The translations under genes and the position numbers were made by a program. This document shows positions 28,201 to 44,203 of a stretch of 64,000 nucleotides of DNA, piece after piece. The DNA comes from Dipetalonema caudispina (taxonomy: Eukaryota; Nematoda; Chromadorea; Rhabditida; Onchocercidae): contig JABVXV010000028.1 in the NCBI GenBank assembly GCA_013365325.1, positions 186,001-250,000 on the forward strand, given 5' to 3'. The notes under the pieces are model-generated. The model was not told the origin of the DNA and ran no database searches. It was given only the letters and a program-made list of their open reading frames with translations. Position 1 is the first letter of the stretch. Every line of letters begins with the position of its first letter.

Positions 28201-29631
28201 ATTCTAGTGCAGGTCGTCCATTTGGGTTAAATGTAGGTTTTTTTAGGTTGAATTCAAAATAGCTGATGATAAGCAGCAAAAGAACCATGCATAGCTTAAT
28301 TAACAACGATGTATGAAAAATATAAAAGTTCTCAAAAAGTGAAGCAGTAAGGATTGTCAGTCCAGTAATCCATAGCATCCAAAAAGTTATGGTATTGATA
28401 AAAGTAGTTCCAATATAAACAGTGGAGTGGGATTCCCCAATTTCAGTGGAAAGTAAAACTTGAGTTTTTTACTATGTATCCAGGAACTCTTAGTTCATTT
28501 TCTCAGAAGTTATGAAGCATTTATTTATTAAATAACTCATTGGTTTTTTAAAAAATACCAAATCTATATTTTTTAGATAGCGAATGTCACCGCGCATAAA
28601 ATCATTATCCCTGAAGTGGCCGAAAATACTGTAGCTGGAGACTATTTGAAAATTTATGACCATATTATAGCCATCAATGGTAATCCGGTATCGGATGTCA
28701 CTGTAGCAAAGAAAATGATACGTGAATGCGGCGCAAATTTCCAGGTAATTGTGCTATAATAGCAATGATTGAATCCAATTACTTCATTGAGTTGGTTTAT
28801 CCATCATGATTAACTTGATTCGAAACAAAAATATTTGAATGGCCGTTTATGGTGGTTAAAAAATTGAACATGGATAAGCAATGGACTTTAAAACTAAACA
28901 GTGAACAACACTTATCCCACGCCTTTTCAGGCTGTAATTGAACGCCCAATTACCTTAGACAGTAACGGAGAAATCAAGCGTGAAGTGGATGAGTGGAAAA
29001 AAAGAATGGCCCGCCCAATAAATCTCGAACAGATGCCACCAGATGTTCAGGAAATTGTCGAGAAACATGTAATCCTTTATTTATCATTGTAGTACAGGAT
29101 ATATCACTTCTTCGAATTTACTCATGTTCAAATCGAACTTTCGAATTTCGATCTCAATAAAAACTAGTGTGAAAATTAGTGGGAATTGAAGATTGTCCAA
29201 TCTTCTTGGATTCATGAAAGTTATTTAGTTCATGGAAGTTATTTAGTGGAAGTTAAACCCAGTTACATGCACTTTCTTGCTTAGGAAGTTTTTTAATTTG
29301 ACACAACTGAACAAACTTCTCCTAACAAATTTCTAATTTTCGGACAGTGTGTACATACAATTTTAGGGAGCAAAATAATGCGACAGCCTGGTACCATTTA
29401 GGAATCATAATTTCCATGATTCCTAAACGGTAAAGATAAACAAATTTTGAATTAAAATATAACCTTTTTTCACAGTTCAAACAACGCGGAATTAAACAAG
29501 CCACCAACCTCGTTTCGGTTCTTCGTAAACCAACTGGCCAACAACGTAAAATTCATTTCTCAGAACACCATATTGAAACGCAAATCCAAAGTGATACACC
29601 CGCAACGAAACGTTTACGCCCATGTCAATAA
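25216..29631 (+). CDS. Five-PDZ-domain scaffold protein
   Basis: Eleven exons give about 575 residues: 25216-25274, 25536-25725, 25906-26070, 26428-26622, 26844-26954, 27147-27344, 27508-27699, 28077-28232, 28577-28744, 28931-29068, 29476-29631. I read five PDZ modules: about residues 25-105 (VRVGDTVIAVND), 110-195 (ESFGI, VKEKDHIKRINEE), 204-276 (DILGI, LQDKLIDINGIK), 294-378 (EALGV, FELGDVIKKLNGI) and 403-485 (RPFGL, LKIYDHIIAINGN). PDZ domains bind C-terminal peptides, so this is probably a scaffold, perhaps membrane-associated or cytoplasmic. No signal peptide or membrane segment is seen. The C-terminus is basic (KRLRPCQ). The start follows an acceptor at 25160 and an in-frame stop. The exon-6 donor (TCT|GTCAGT) was chosen because it restores the PDZ beta strand. 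I recognise no named orthologue; nematodes have several multi-PDZ proteins of this sort. Confidence 0.85.
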
Positions 29632-29632
29632 A
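29627..29632 (+). terminator. AATAAA overlapping the PDZ stop codon
   Basis: The hexamer AATAAA spans the TAA stop of the PDZ protein. If used as the polyadenylation signal, the 3' UTR would be only some 15-25 bases. Another AATAAA-like site (taataaaaat) lies about 115 bases further on and may be the real one. Confidence 0.4.
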
Positions 29633-30329
29633 TCATTTTGCGCAAAATATGATAAAATTCTCTTATACATTAGTAATAGGAGCATTCGGTTGGAATTTGA
29701 AGAGAAAAAATAATATAATCATGATTTCACCTTAAGTGAAGTGTAATAAAAATGCAAAACAGTTGAAAAATCTACAAGAATTGATCGCCAGACATGATAA
29801 TGAAAGCTCTTTCAATACAAGCAACTCCTCACAAAACATTATTCTAAATTTTAATGAATGTTTAATCAAATACGCATTTATCATGCTTGGAATAAACTTT
29901 CTTATGTTAGACAAATGTGTTGTATTCGAATTTAAAAATATATGCATTAATAACGCACTGTATTTTGCTGAATTCAAAGTAATATTACGAGCTACCGATC
30001 TCGTATGAGAGCGTTACCGAGCACGGGAAAAGGTGCAACTCTCAAAGAGGATACATCAGTAATTTAATGCGTCAACATGCATCAACCACTAGCAATCTTG
30101 TCACATGTAAAAAGACGCATGGAACTTTCAGGGAAAAACCGTTGAAAGATTCGTTCTCTCCATCTTCAAGAGCAAATGATGAAGATTACTTCAGCCCGAA
30201 TTTTTTAAAAGTTAGCTTATCAAAAACATTGTGTCGAATTTGCAGCGCCTAATTTGATTTTCATATCAAAGACCGAAAACTATTTGAAAAGATGCTTTTT
30301 CAACGATAATCAGAAAATTGATAAACATA
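29633..30329. other. Tail-to-tail gap between the PDZ and MCM7 genes
   Basis: The two flanking genes converge here. The gap is not plain AT-rich filler: on the plus strand it holds coding-like stretches, LKNLQELIARHDNESSF (near 29762), MRALPSTGKGATLKEDTS (30008-30060, ending at a donor-like gtaatt) and a 61-codon frame from 30067 to 30252 with SFSPSSRANDEDYFSP. They are in different frames and have no recognised homologue. They might be a small spliced gene, a decayed one, or chance. Confidence 0.4.
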
Positions 30330-35498
<5,169 letters not shown>

Positions 35499-37393
35499 TT
35501 CCGATGAGCCACTGAAACATTTGCCATGATGTGAACTGCACAGAAAACAATGACAACGAGGGAACGGGGGAATACAGATTGAAGTTTTTCATGAACTGTA
35601 AATACAATCGTATTTCCAAAAAAATGGAAGTAAATAGGATAGATAATATTTAATGAAAAATTCTCTCGTGTTATTGAAACAATTTTAATGTGCACAATTC
35701 AAATACCAAATCATTTAGCTACAGGCTGCATTCACTAATTGGTACCCTTGAATAAAGCATGCTATCCGGGACAAATATATGTTTTGAAATCTAGAGCATA
35801 ATATATTAATACAGTAATAACGATTCGATTCAAAACTGTATCATTCGTTAATTCAGAAATTATTAACATAAAACTCATACGATCAAAAGATAACCACCAA
35901 TATATTATTCATGGTCCTTCAAATTTAGCAAATTAATTCACACCAATCTGTTAGATTTGAAATGACCACCAGTAAAATTATTCAGAAGGGTCACTCTCAT
36001 TTCTCCTTAAATTACCCCACAACAAACCTTTCTAAAATAATTTCAACAACGAGATTCGAAAATTTGAATTCAAATGCTTAAATTTATCCTTTCCCGCTTT
36101 TACAGCATTTCAAGAACATAAATGACTGTTAAAGCTTTATACTATTCAAATATATATTAACTGCCAGCCGGTTGGCTGGTAAGGGTGAAATGTGTGGAAG
36201 ACATTGTAAAGGTCTAAGGTCAGCAATATACTTAGGAGACGAGACACAATCATAGACGAATACATCATTTTAGATAAAAGACTTGAAGTGTCTATAGACG
36301 ATTCCTTGAAGACTAAGAGATATTTTACACTATGAGTTGACTATTGACATGGTTATATATCAGAAAGTCCGTCTTGGTGAATAGTGCCATGTCTATTTGT
36401 CAACTTTCTATCTTTTCAAACTCAATTGTCAATCATTCTTCTCCTCAACATTCAGTGCAGTAATTGAGACATTGCAGTATCGGTAAGCATCATATCATTT
36501 CACGTTACATTACTTCAGCACACGTTTTCGCTACTTATTCTCAAGGTAGTTGTTTCGATAAATGTTCGCAAATAGTTTAATTCAATCATAGTGATAACAA
36601 TAAGTATTGGATGGTAAGACTTTCCTTTCTCTAAGTTCTATTTGAAGTATTTCTCATTCTTTCTTTATTAAGAGGAAAAAGATCAGAAAATGGGATAGGT
36701 TTTATAGGACGTGGAAAATGAGATTCTGAGCTAATCGGTTAGAATGCTTCTAATCGGATCAGTAAATCTTAATTGAGTTGCTGATCTTGTCGATGTGATG
36801 AACTAATTTACTCATAAACTTCACTTCCTTGTATTAGCTGAAAGGAACTTACTTAAGTAATTTCTCTTATCGATCTTAATCCATTTATCAATCTTTGTTA
36901 TCTATTCAACTGTAATATCCTTTTTCCTTTTTCAATTATTGCATCGATATCAAAGTTAACATCATAATTCTCATAAATGCTATCGAATTGTATTTCCCGA
37001 TTCTTTACTTGTATATTTGCATAACGAAGAAATGATACCATTCCTTTTATTGACAGATGAATTGCTTTTCGTTGGACAATTATTACAGATATTAACTTGT
37101 TCTTTTGGAATTTTGATTGCTCTTATTTTGCTTTCTATTCCATATCTTACAATTTATGATATATTTTCCTTGTCCTGTTATGGGTCACAAATAAAACAGT
37201 AGGGCATGCCAGTTTTCGAATAGTTTCGTGCAGATTCTTGACATTTGCAGTATATTTGGGTGAGGCGTTCTTGATCACATGAATAGTTAATTCAGATCTT
37301 TCGCTTATAAATTATTTGATTTAAAATTTTGCTGCTTTGCAATTAAGTCAAATTATTTTGTTAGATTTTCGACTCTTCCATGCAAGTCAAAAG
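35499..37393. promoter_or_regulatory. Divergent promoter interval between mcm-7 and the CDK2-like gene
   Basis: The two start codons are 1.9 kb apart and point away from each other, so this interval must hold both promoters. It contains the E2F-type octamer listed separately and a GC-rich hairpin, CCAGCC-ggtt-GGCTGG, at about 36166-36181. An acceptor attttgttag at about 37365 lies 30 bases before the kinase ATG and could be a spliced-leader site. No other exon was recognised. Confidence 0.5.
36090..36097 (+). promoter_or_regulatory. E2F-type site TTTCCCGC
   Basis: TTTCCCGC matches the classical E2F/DP consensus TTTSSCGC. It lies 592 bases upstream of the MCM7 start and 1.3 kb upstream of the CDK2-like start, inside their shared divergent interval. 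MCM genes and cyclin/CDK genes are E2F targets in other animals. CG-containing octamers are rare in DNA this AT-rich, but a single match may be chance. Confidence 0.45.
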
Positions 37394-39827
37394 ATGGCAC
37401 GGACTGTGGATAAAAATGAGCTTCTTAAAGAACCACAATCGTTTGCTGTCGGACCATACACATTTACAAATTGTCAGCTAATAGGCGGGGGAACATATGG
37501 TACTGTCTACAAGGCATATGATATTGCACAACAAACACATTTTGCGATAAAAGTGATCCGATTAGACAGGTATGGCTTAATTTAATTGATTTATCGCTTG
37601 ATTTACTCGATAACCTAATATGGTACAATTATTCTTTATTTGCTTACCTCTTCTACATTTTTACTATGTATTGAGTTCTGTCTTGCATTATTCCATCATA
37701 TTGTTGATTCTTTCTTTTTCAGTCGAGAAGGTGTACCAGGAACTTGTCTTCGAGAAGTGTCAATTTTGAAAGAACTCACTCACCCAAATATCGTTAAAAT
37801 TCACAACGTTATCCCAAGCGACGGTCAGTGAAGAACAATTGTTAGCATGAAAATATTTGGATTAAAAGCAGTACAATTGCTGTATAACTTATTTTCGAAG
37901 AATTCTGAAAACGAATATCTGCAACTGAGTAGGATCGGAGCACAGAGAGATATCACTCTAAAATGTCAAATAAATCTGGAAATATTCCCAGGTGATTGTT
38001 GGGGAATAGCTGGCCGTTAGGTGTATATGGGAATATTTACTTTCTGATGACAAGAGAGTTTTGGTATTTTAGTGATTTATTATAAAAATTATTAGTTAAA
38101 ATGGTCGCTTACAAGCAATATTATTTTGCAGGATACAAGAAAATATATTTGGTATTTGAACATATTGATTACGATTTAAAAATGCTTATTGAAAGATTGC
38201 GACCCAAATCTTTTCCATTGCCTTATATCAAAGTAATTTAGTACAATGGTTCTTTGCTGAAAATGCTTTATTTCAAGAATAATGAAGTTAGAAACTTCTA
38301 ATTTCAACTTTTTGAAGATTGCTTCTAACTATAGAATTTGAATTCCAAGCAGCACTATGAAAATTTTAGAGTTTCTTATGGCAGCTACTGCGAGCTCTTA
38401 CCCTCTGCCATACAAATCGTGTGTTGCATCGAGACTTAAAACCGCAGAACATTCTAGTGGCTGTAAATGGCACTGTGAAGATTGCTGATTTTGGTCTTGC
38501 ACGTTCCTTCACAATACCTTCAAGATGTTATACCCATGAGGTATATTTTCACATAACTCATGAATTTCACTTCTGAACGGTTTAAATAATGATCATTTGA
38601 AATGCCTAAAGTTTGCCAAGTTTAGATAGCTTTCTTCTTGACATAGCGAATAAACCCATGGAACGGTTTTAATTCAGGAAGGGGCTATCAAGATAGTGTA
38701 AACGCTTTTAAGGTCTAGTGGTTAAGCATCGTTTTATTCCGTTGCTTACGTTCTGCAGATATTTGAATATATCTAAGTTGATGTGTAAAAAAAGGTTATA
38801 TTTAGTCTCGGGGATTCACTTCACGAAAGTATCTTCGTTTTTTTTTTCTGCTTAGATCACGAATTGGAAATTTGCAGATAGTAACCTTATGGTATCGTGC
38901 ACCAGAAATTCTACTCCGTGCAAGATTTTATTCAACAGCAGTGGATATATGGAGTTTGGCTTGCATATTTGCTGAACTGGTTACCTCTGAACCGCTCTTT
39001 CGTGCAGACTCTGAAATCAGTCAACTGCTTCAAATATTTCAAGTCCTAGGAACTCCTACTCTGGAAGTGAGTTAGGTTAAAAAATACCTGTATTTACATA
39101 TATTCTTTTACGCCGTGCATTGCTTCGTTTTTCATAGAAGATAAGAATGTAAATAATTGATTTGTTTCCCAATTCACATTATAGTGTGAAATATTATAAA
39201 TGCATGCCTTACGGATAAGATATTTTAGATTTGGCCTGATCTGATAAATTGCATTGATTACAAAGATAGTTTTCCGCAGTGGACAGAATGCGTTCTAGCA
39301 GAACACGTACCAGGTCTGGATAGTGATGGCCAAGATTTGCTCGCGGTAAAAGTTGTTTAATTCACACAAATTATTGTAACTGAGCTATCTTTATTTTAAG
39401 CCAGTTATAAGGGATGTAACTTGGCAATACTGAGTATATGATCCAATCATAGTATAATTGAAAGACATACAAAACGGTGTTATTTGCTTGTTCTTGAAAG
39501 AAAGTAACCTTTTAGCTTTAAACTTCGGTTATTAATTGTTCAGTTGAGCAAAACACATCTCTAGGAATTTTGTTTCAGAAGTTTCAATATCTTCTACTCT
39601 AATCCCAAGAATTCTTTTTAATTTAAGTTGTTTTTTATCAAGTCTATATCACTTCCGCCTTATTTCATTATACAATTTTGTAAAACTGGTCTCAATTGCA
39701 GCAGATGCTGCTGTATCCACCCGAAGAACGGATCACTTCAAAAGCAGCACTCAGTCATCGTTTCTTGAGAGATGTGCCGATACACATTGAACCGGTGGTG
39801 ACGTTATTTGGGCCAGATAATGAATGA
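37394..39827 (+). CDS. cdk-2: Cyclin-dependent kinase, CDK2-like
   Basis: Seven exons (37394-37569, 37723-37823, 38132-38232, 38370-38540, 38878-39066, 39229-39345, 39702-39827) give 326 residues, slightly longer than human CDK2 (298) because of an N-terminal extension. This Ser/Thr kinase would drive S-phase entry with a cyclin partner. Seen: glycine loop [11 protein letters not shown] (with the Thr/Tyr pair of Wee1 control), catalytic lysine in [10 protein letters not shown]-helix [36 protein letters not shown], activation loop [17 protein letters not shown] with the CAK-site Thr, and [21 protein letters not shown] and STAVDIW point to CDK1/2 rather than CDK4/6 or CDK5, and [11 protein letters not shown] also fits. 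Odd points: PSTAIRE is replaced by PGTCLRE, and the usual WSLGC by WSLAC. CDK2 is favoured over CDK1 on overall resemblance. Confidence 0.9.
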
Positions 39828-41330
39828 AGGATCAAATTTTATAATTTTGACAAATTCTCAGTTTTAACCAGACCTCACGTCCATTCAATTCATATCATCT
39901 TTACGTATATCCTTTATTCTTTATAATTATGTAGTAGAAATACTAACTGGCGGGACTTTATTTTGTGTAGGATCTTAGTAATAGCAACAAATGAGAGATA
40001 TCTAATTCCGAATATCATTCTCATGCAAAAAACTTTTCGCTGAACAGATGTGTCCTTTCTCTCATGCAGTAAAAATTGTTTTCTTCTTCTTCTTTACAAC
40101 ATATTAATGTTTGAAGTGGAATATTTTCGTGCTTATTAATTGTTGTGGTATATGTCCGTTATATATATAGAACAAATCGGGTCTAGACATATTCTTTTCA
40201 ACAAAAGGGTTTACTTAATTTGTTAAGCTTGAATGTTCGAATGAATTTTTTTTTTCGATTTCTGAATCAGAAATATTTTACTTAGTTTAATAGAAACTCA
40301 TGTTTATTTTGCATCTGAATATTGTATAGTAACGTTTATGGATTTTTGTGTCTTTTTAAAAGAGAACTTCTGACCAATTTGTTTAGGTATGCAAGAGGAG
40401 CAGCTGAAGTCCAAAATTTTCCGAGGTGAACGATTACATTACAGGGGTTCTTGCTCATTAATATTTTATACTACAATAGGTTATGATTGTTCAGCAAGAA
40501 TTGTCAAAGGAAATTAAAAGTGCAGTACACGCTTAAATTTAGGAAAGATGGAAAGAGGGGTAGAAAGAGGTTGAAGTATGCATTCGATGTCTGATCAATA
40601 CAATCCTCCGTCGAGAGTTTTTTTCCATAGTCCGATTATTTTTGTTTGAAATCCATTGTAGTATTTGTCATGTTTTTTGTTTAAATCATGTGGAATAAAA
40701 ATGTTGTCATTAAGGAAAACTCAACAAAGAATAGAGTATTAGAATTTAGAAATTAAAATTAATTTTTAGCGTAACGAAGAAGGATAGATATTATGAAATA
40801 CACCGTTAGAGAGATTTTCAATTATCAGCAAAAGATTCACAACATTGGCTTATAAAGATGCTACGAGTGGATACTTTTTATTATTTAGAGGGTAAATATG
40901 TAATCAATGGTACTTTATAAAAACAATTATTTAACGTTAATCAGTAAACTACCATCTGCAATGAGTTATGAGTAAGTACCAACCGATAGTGGAACAGTGA
41001 TAGTTGCCTTTTCATTCCTGGGAAATAATGCAACCTATTGGATGGTGTAAATTGGTAACCTGGATTGATGGTACCATTTTGAGGTGCCAGTGATGATACC
41101 AATGGTTCCATTTGATTTGGTTGTGTGTCTTCAACTGATGGTACCAATTTTGATTGCATGGATGGTATCAATGTGATTTGACGACCAATAATATTATGAA
41201 TAATTAATGTTTCTGGAAATGTTATGATTCGAAGAATAAACAACAGGAGTTAATTTTGAATCGTTTTATTTATTTCAGAAATACGAAGGGAGTTTGGATA
41301 ATGTGAGATAAGATCTTTTGAGGTGGAAAG
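39828..41330. other. Gap between the CDK2-like and RagC/D genes
   Basis: Contains the 3' UTR of the kinase and the 5' UTR of the Rag gene; an acceptor tttatttcag ends at 41279, 51 bases before the Rag ATG, and may be a spliced-leader site. Between them is AT-rich sequence and the repetitive minus-strand open frame listed separately. Confidence 0.5.
40941..41230 (-). CDS. Possible minus-strand exon of unknown function
   Basis: Minus-strand open frame after an acceptor-like catttccag, ending at a stop at 40941. The product is rich in Pro, Ser, Gln and Asn, with repeating segments LIPSMQSKLVPS and MEPLVSSLAPQN. At the DNA level this reflects a degenerate repeat of GATGGTACCA. It would have to be the last exon of a gene whose upstream exons lie under the Rag gene on the other strand, which I could not find. 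It may equally be a decayed repeat. Confidence 0.2.
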
Positions 41331-44203
41331 ATGTGGAATGACGATATCCGCGAATTTGAGTATGGTTGGGCGGATGATTCCGATGAAATATCCGAGTCAC
41401 AAAAACCAACCATTGTATTAATGGGATTGAAAAGGTTCTTGCATTGTTGAAATGTCGAAAATTATTTACCCGAAAATGGTGGTTACAAGTTGGCCTTAGC
41501 AATGGGATCTGATCATTCTTCTAATGTTGTACGCAAATAGTTTTTATGTACCGCAGGGAATTAAACAAATATGAAGGTTCAAAGGATTAGGAACCCACCG
41601 GTATGATATTTTGTTACTTCTTTAAGTACACTTTTAGGAGCGGAAAAACATCGATACGAAAGGTTGTTTTCAATAAAATGTCACCGAATGAGACATTATT
41701 TGTTGAGAGCACACCACGCGTGACAACGGAAACAGTTAAAGGGTCTTTCATTAATTTTGAAGCAATCGAATTTCCGGGTCAAATGAGTCCTTTTGATAAT
41801 GCAATGAATCCTCACGATACATTTGCTCGCTGCGGTGCATTACTTTTTGTCATTGATGCTCAGGTTTGTGATATAGTGTGATCTTTAATTGTTAGAAGAA
41901 CATTCCTTGTAGTGCTATAATAACTTAAAAATTGTTCAAGTTCAATTTTATTTGGTTAGGAGGTTCCATTCCATTAGCAGGAACAGTGCAGACAGATTTT
42001 CAGGATGACTACTCCGAAGCGCTGAAAAAGATGGCTGAATATTTCAAAAAAGCATACGAAATCAACGATAAAATTAGATTTGAAGTGAGCTCTTTCTCTT
42101 AAAATTTTGGTTTTGCTAGATACTGCCTACGGTAGGGTTGCTATAGTTTGGGATGCTAAAGCTTGTTTAACATACCGGTTATGCATGTACTTGAGCACTC
42201 GAAAGTTTGAAACGTTTCAGAAGATTTCAGAGAACTTTAACCGTTTTTCATTTTTTGGAATAGTAAGGCATTTAACAGAGGAACAATGTTTTAGAATGGA
42301 ATGTATAGAAATTAACTGAATTTGTACTGGATAAAGAAAACTGATGAAGTTGTACGGCTGCTAAATCTATATATAATCTTGAAAGCATATCAAAACAGCG
42401 AAAATTTTTTAAAATGTTTCGGATACGCCAGTGCTTTTTCTAAGCTTTTAAGAGGTGATGTTAATCATCGATTTGCTTACTTTTAACTTGAATGGATATA
42501 TCTGTGGATATGATATAAATTTGAGGCTTTCAAAATGTGTATTAGATGTATATTTCCGAATAGTGTCAAACTTTATCTCGATTGCTTTTACAGCGCAGAT
42601 TTTAACTTAACTAATTTTAGGTATTTATCCACAAAGTGGATGGTTTAAATGATGAAATCAAGTTGGAAACACAACGTGATATATTTCAACGTGTGCAAGA
42701 TGATCTTCAGGATGATGGCCTTGATAAAGTTCATGTGACGTATGTTCCGGAATATGGATTTTTTAAACTCACGCAAATCATTTTCGTTCACTTGTTTGTT
42801 TTTGTCGTTTGGCATAGGATCATATTATTGCATTTATTTCAGATACCACCTGACTTCTATTTATGACCATTCAATATTCGAGGCATTTAGTAAAGTTGTG
42901 CAAAAGCTTATAAAGCAGTTATCAACTCTTGAGCGACTACTCGATATTTTTAATCAAGCAAGCATTCTTTCATTTTCCGGGAGATCGTTTTGTTCCATAA
43001 ATCACTTGATATGTTATTTGAAAAAATTTTACTGATTTCTTGAAGCCATTACAGTAACTTCAGTCCGAATTGAAACAGATTTTTACTACAAAATATTAGT
43101 GCAAACCTAACTCTAGTCTTCCTATAGAATTGAATCATTTATCTCTAATTAATGCTTCTCACGTAAGCTATTGCACCAAGTTTTCGTAGTAAGCTTGAAT
43201 TCTGCAACTAGGCGAATATTTCAGTTGTTGCGATGAATAGCTAGATTTGCCAGTTACAGGTTTTTTGTCTATCCTTTGTAAATCTTAGAAGTTCATTCAC
43301 AAAAAACATTATATTATAGGGCTCGAATGTTGAAAAAGCATTTCTTTTTGATGTGGCAAGCAAAATATATATAGCGACCGACTCATCACCTGTTGATATG
43401 GCAACATACGAGCTTTGTTGTGACATGATTGATGTAACCATTGATATATCTTCTATATATGGGTGAGTGTTTTACTAACGGTCCTTGATTGGAAGCAAGA
43501 ATATGTTTCTAATTAAACGGAATTTTTTGAAGCAAAAAAATATAAATGTACACAGATTTCTATGCATAAAAAAAATTCTGTTCTTGCAGATGCTCAGATG
43601 ACTTGTCGTGCGCGGTATTTGATTCTCAGTCATCCGCAGTCATACATTTACGGACTGATCAAGTGCTATTCTTACGACAGGTATTCTCTTTGTTATCCAC
43701 AGTCTACTTTGCTCAAATTAAAACTCTGCATATAACAGCTTGTAAATTCCGTCAGCCTTTTCTCCATACACTTATTTTTCCATTTTTTTCACTATCCATA
43801 TAAAAAAAAGAGATTACAGGTCAATATGTTCCTTGCTCTTGTCTGTATCATACGCTCTGAGAATTTCGAGAAGCAGGGCCTCATTGACTACAATTTCCAG
43901 TGCTTCAAAGGAGTAAGTTTCACTGTTAATTAGAATCAAACTTGACAGGATATATTGAGGTGGGGAATATTTGTTGGACGTGAGCATTTCGGATATAGAA
44001 AGAATGTTGATCATTTAAATTTAAGTTATTGATCTTTAATTGGTAATTATTTCCAAAAAAAAATTACAGAAGTCAGTGATTTTTTCAATTTCACTGCTGG
44101 GGAAACTATTCTACATATTCAACTTTTGCAGGCTATTGAACGTGTGTTTCAAATTCGAAATAGATTAAACCCTAGAATAAATAATTCAGAATCAGTGACT
44201 TAA
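41331..44203 (+). CDS. ragc-1: Ras-related GTP-binding protein RagC/RagD
   Basis: Nine exons (41331-41434, 41638-41863, 42004-42084, 42621-42739, 42843-42957, 43320-43462, 43590-43680, 43820-43912, 44132-44203) give 347 residues with all phases consistent. RagC/D pairs with RagA/B on lysosomes and recruits TORC1 when amino acids are present. Seen: P-loop MGLKRSGKTSI, the Rag signature [18 protein letters not shown], switch II EFPGQM, base-binding HKVDG, then the roadblock-type C-terminal half with [20 protein letters not shown] and [14 protein letters not shown]. Human RagC/D have longer tails; this one stops soon after [10 protein letters not shown]. Odd points: the G3 box starts with Glu, where human RagC has Asp (DFPGQ); and intron 5 (42958-43319) starts with GC, not GT. 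The ATG follows a trans-splice-like acceptor at 41279. Confidence 0.95.
42958..43319 (+). other. ragc-1: GC-AG intron in the RagC/D gene
   Basis: The exon ends DIFNQ and the next begins [12 protein letters not shown]. Joining them gives exactly the spacing of the human protein ([17 protein letters not shown]). The only junction that does this starts the intron with GCAAGC and ends it with TTATAG. The run-on frame past 42957 ([11 protein letters not shown]..) has no resemblance to Rag proteins. GC-AG introns are a known minor class handled by the major spliceosome. Confidence 0.85.

Noticed and set aside
37394..39827. CDK4/6 or CDK5 identity for the kinase
   Set aside because: The activation loop [21 protein letters not shown] and DSEI features fit CDK1/2; CDK5 has a Ser at the CAK position and CDK4/6 a different loop.
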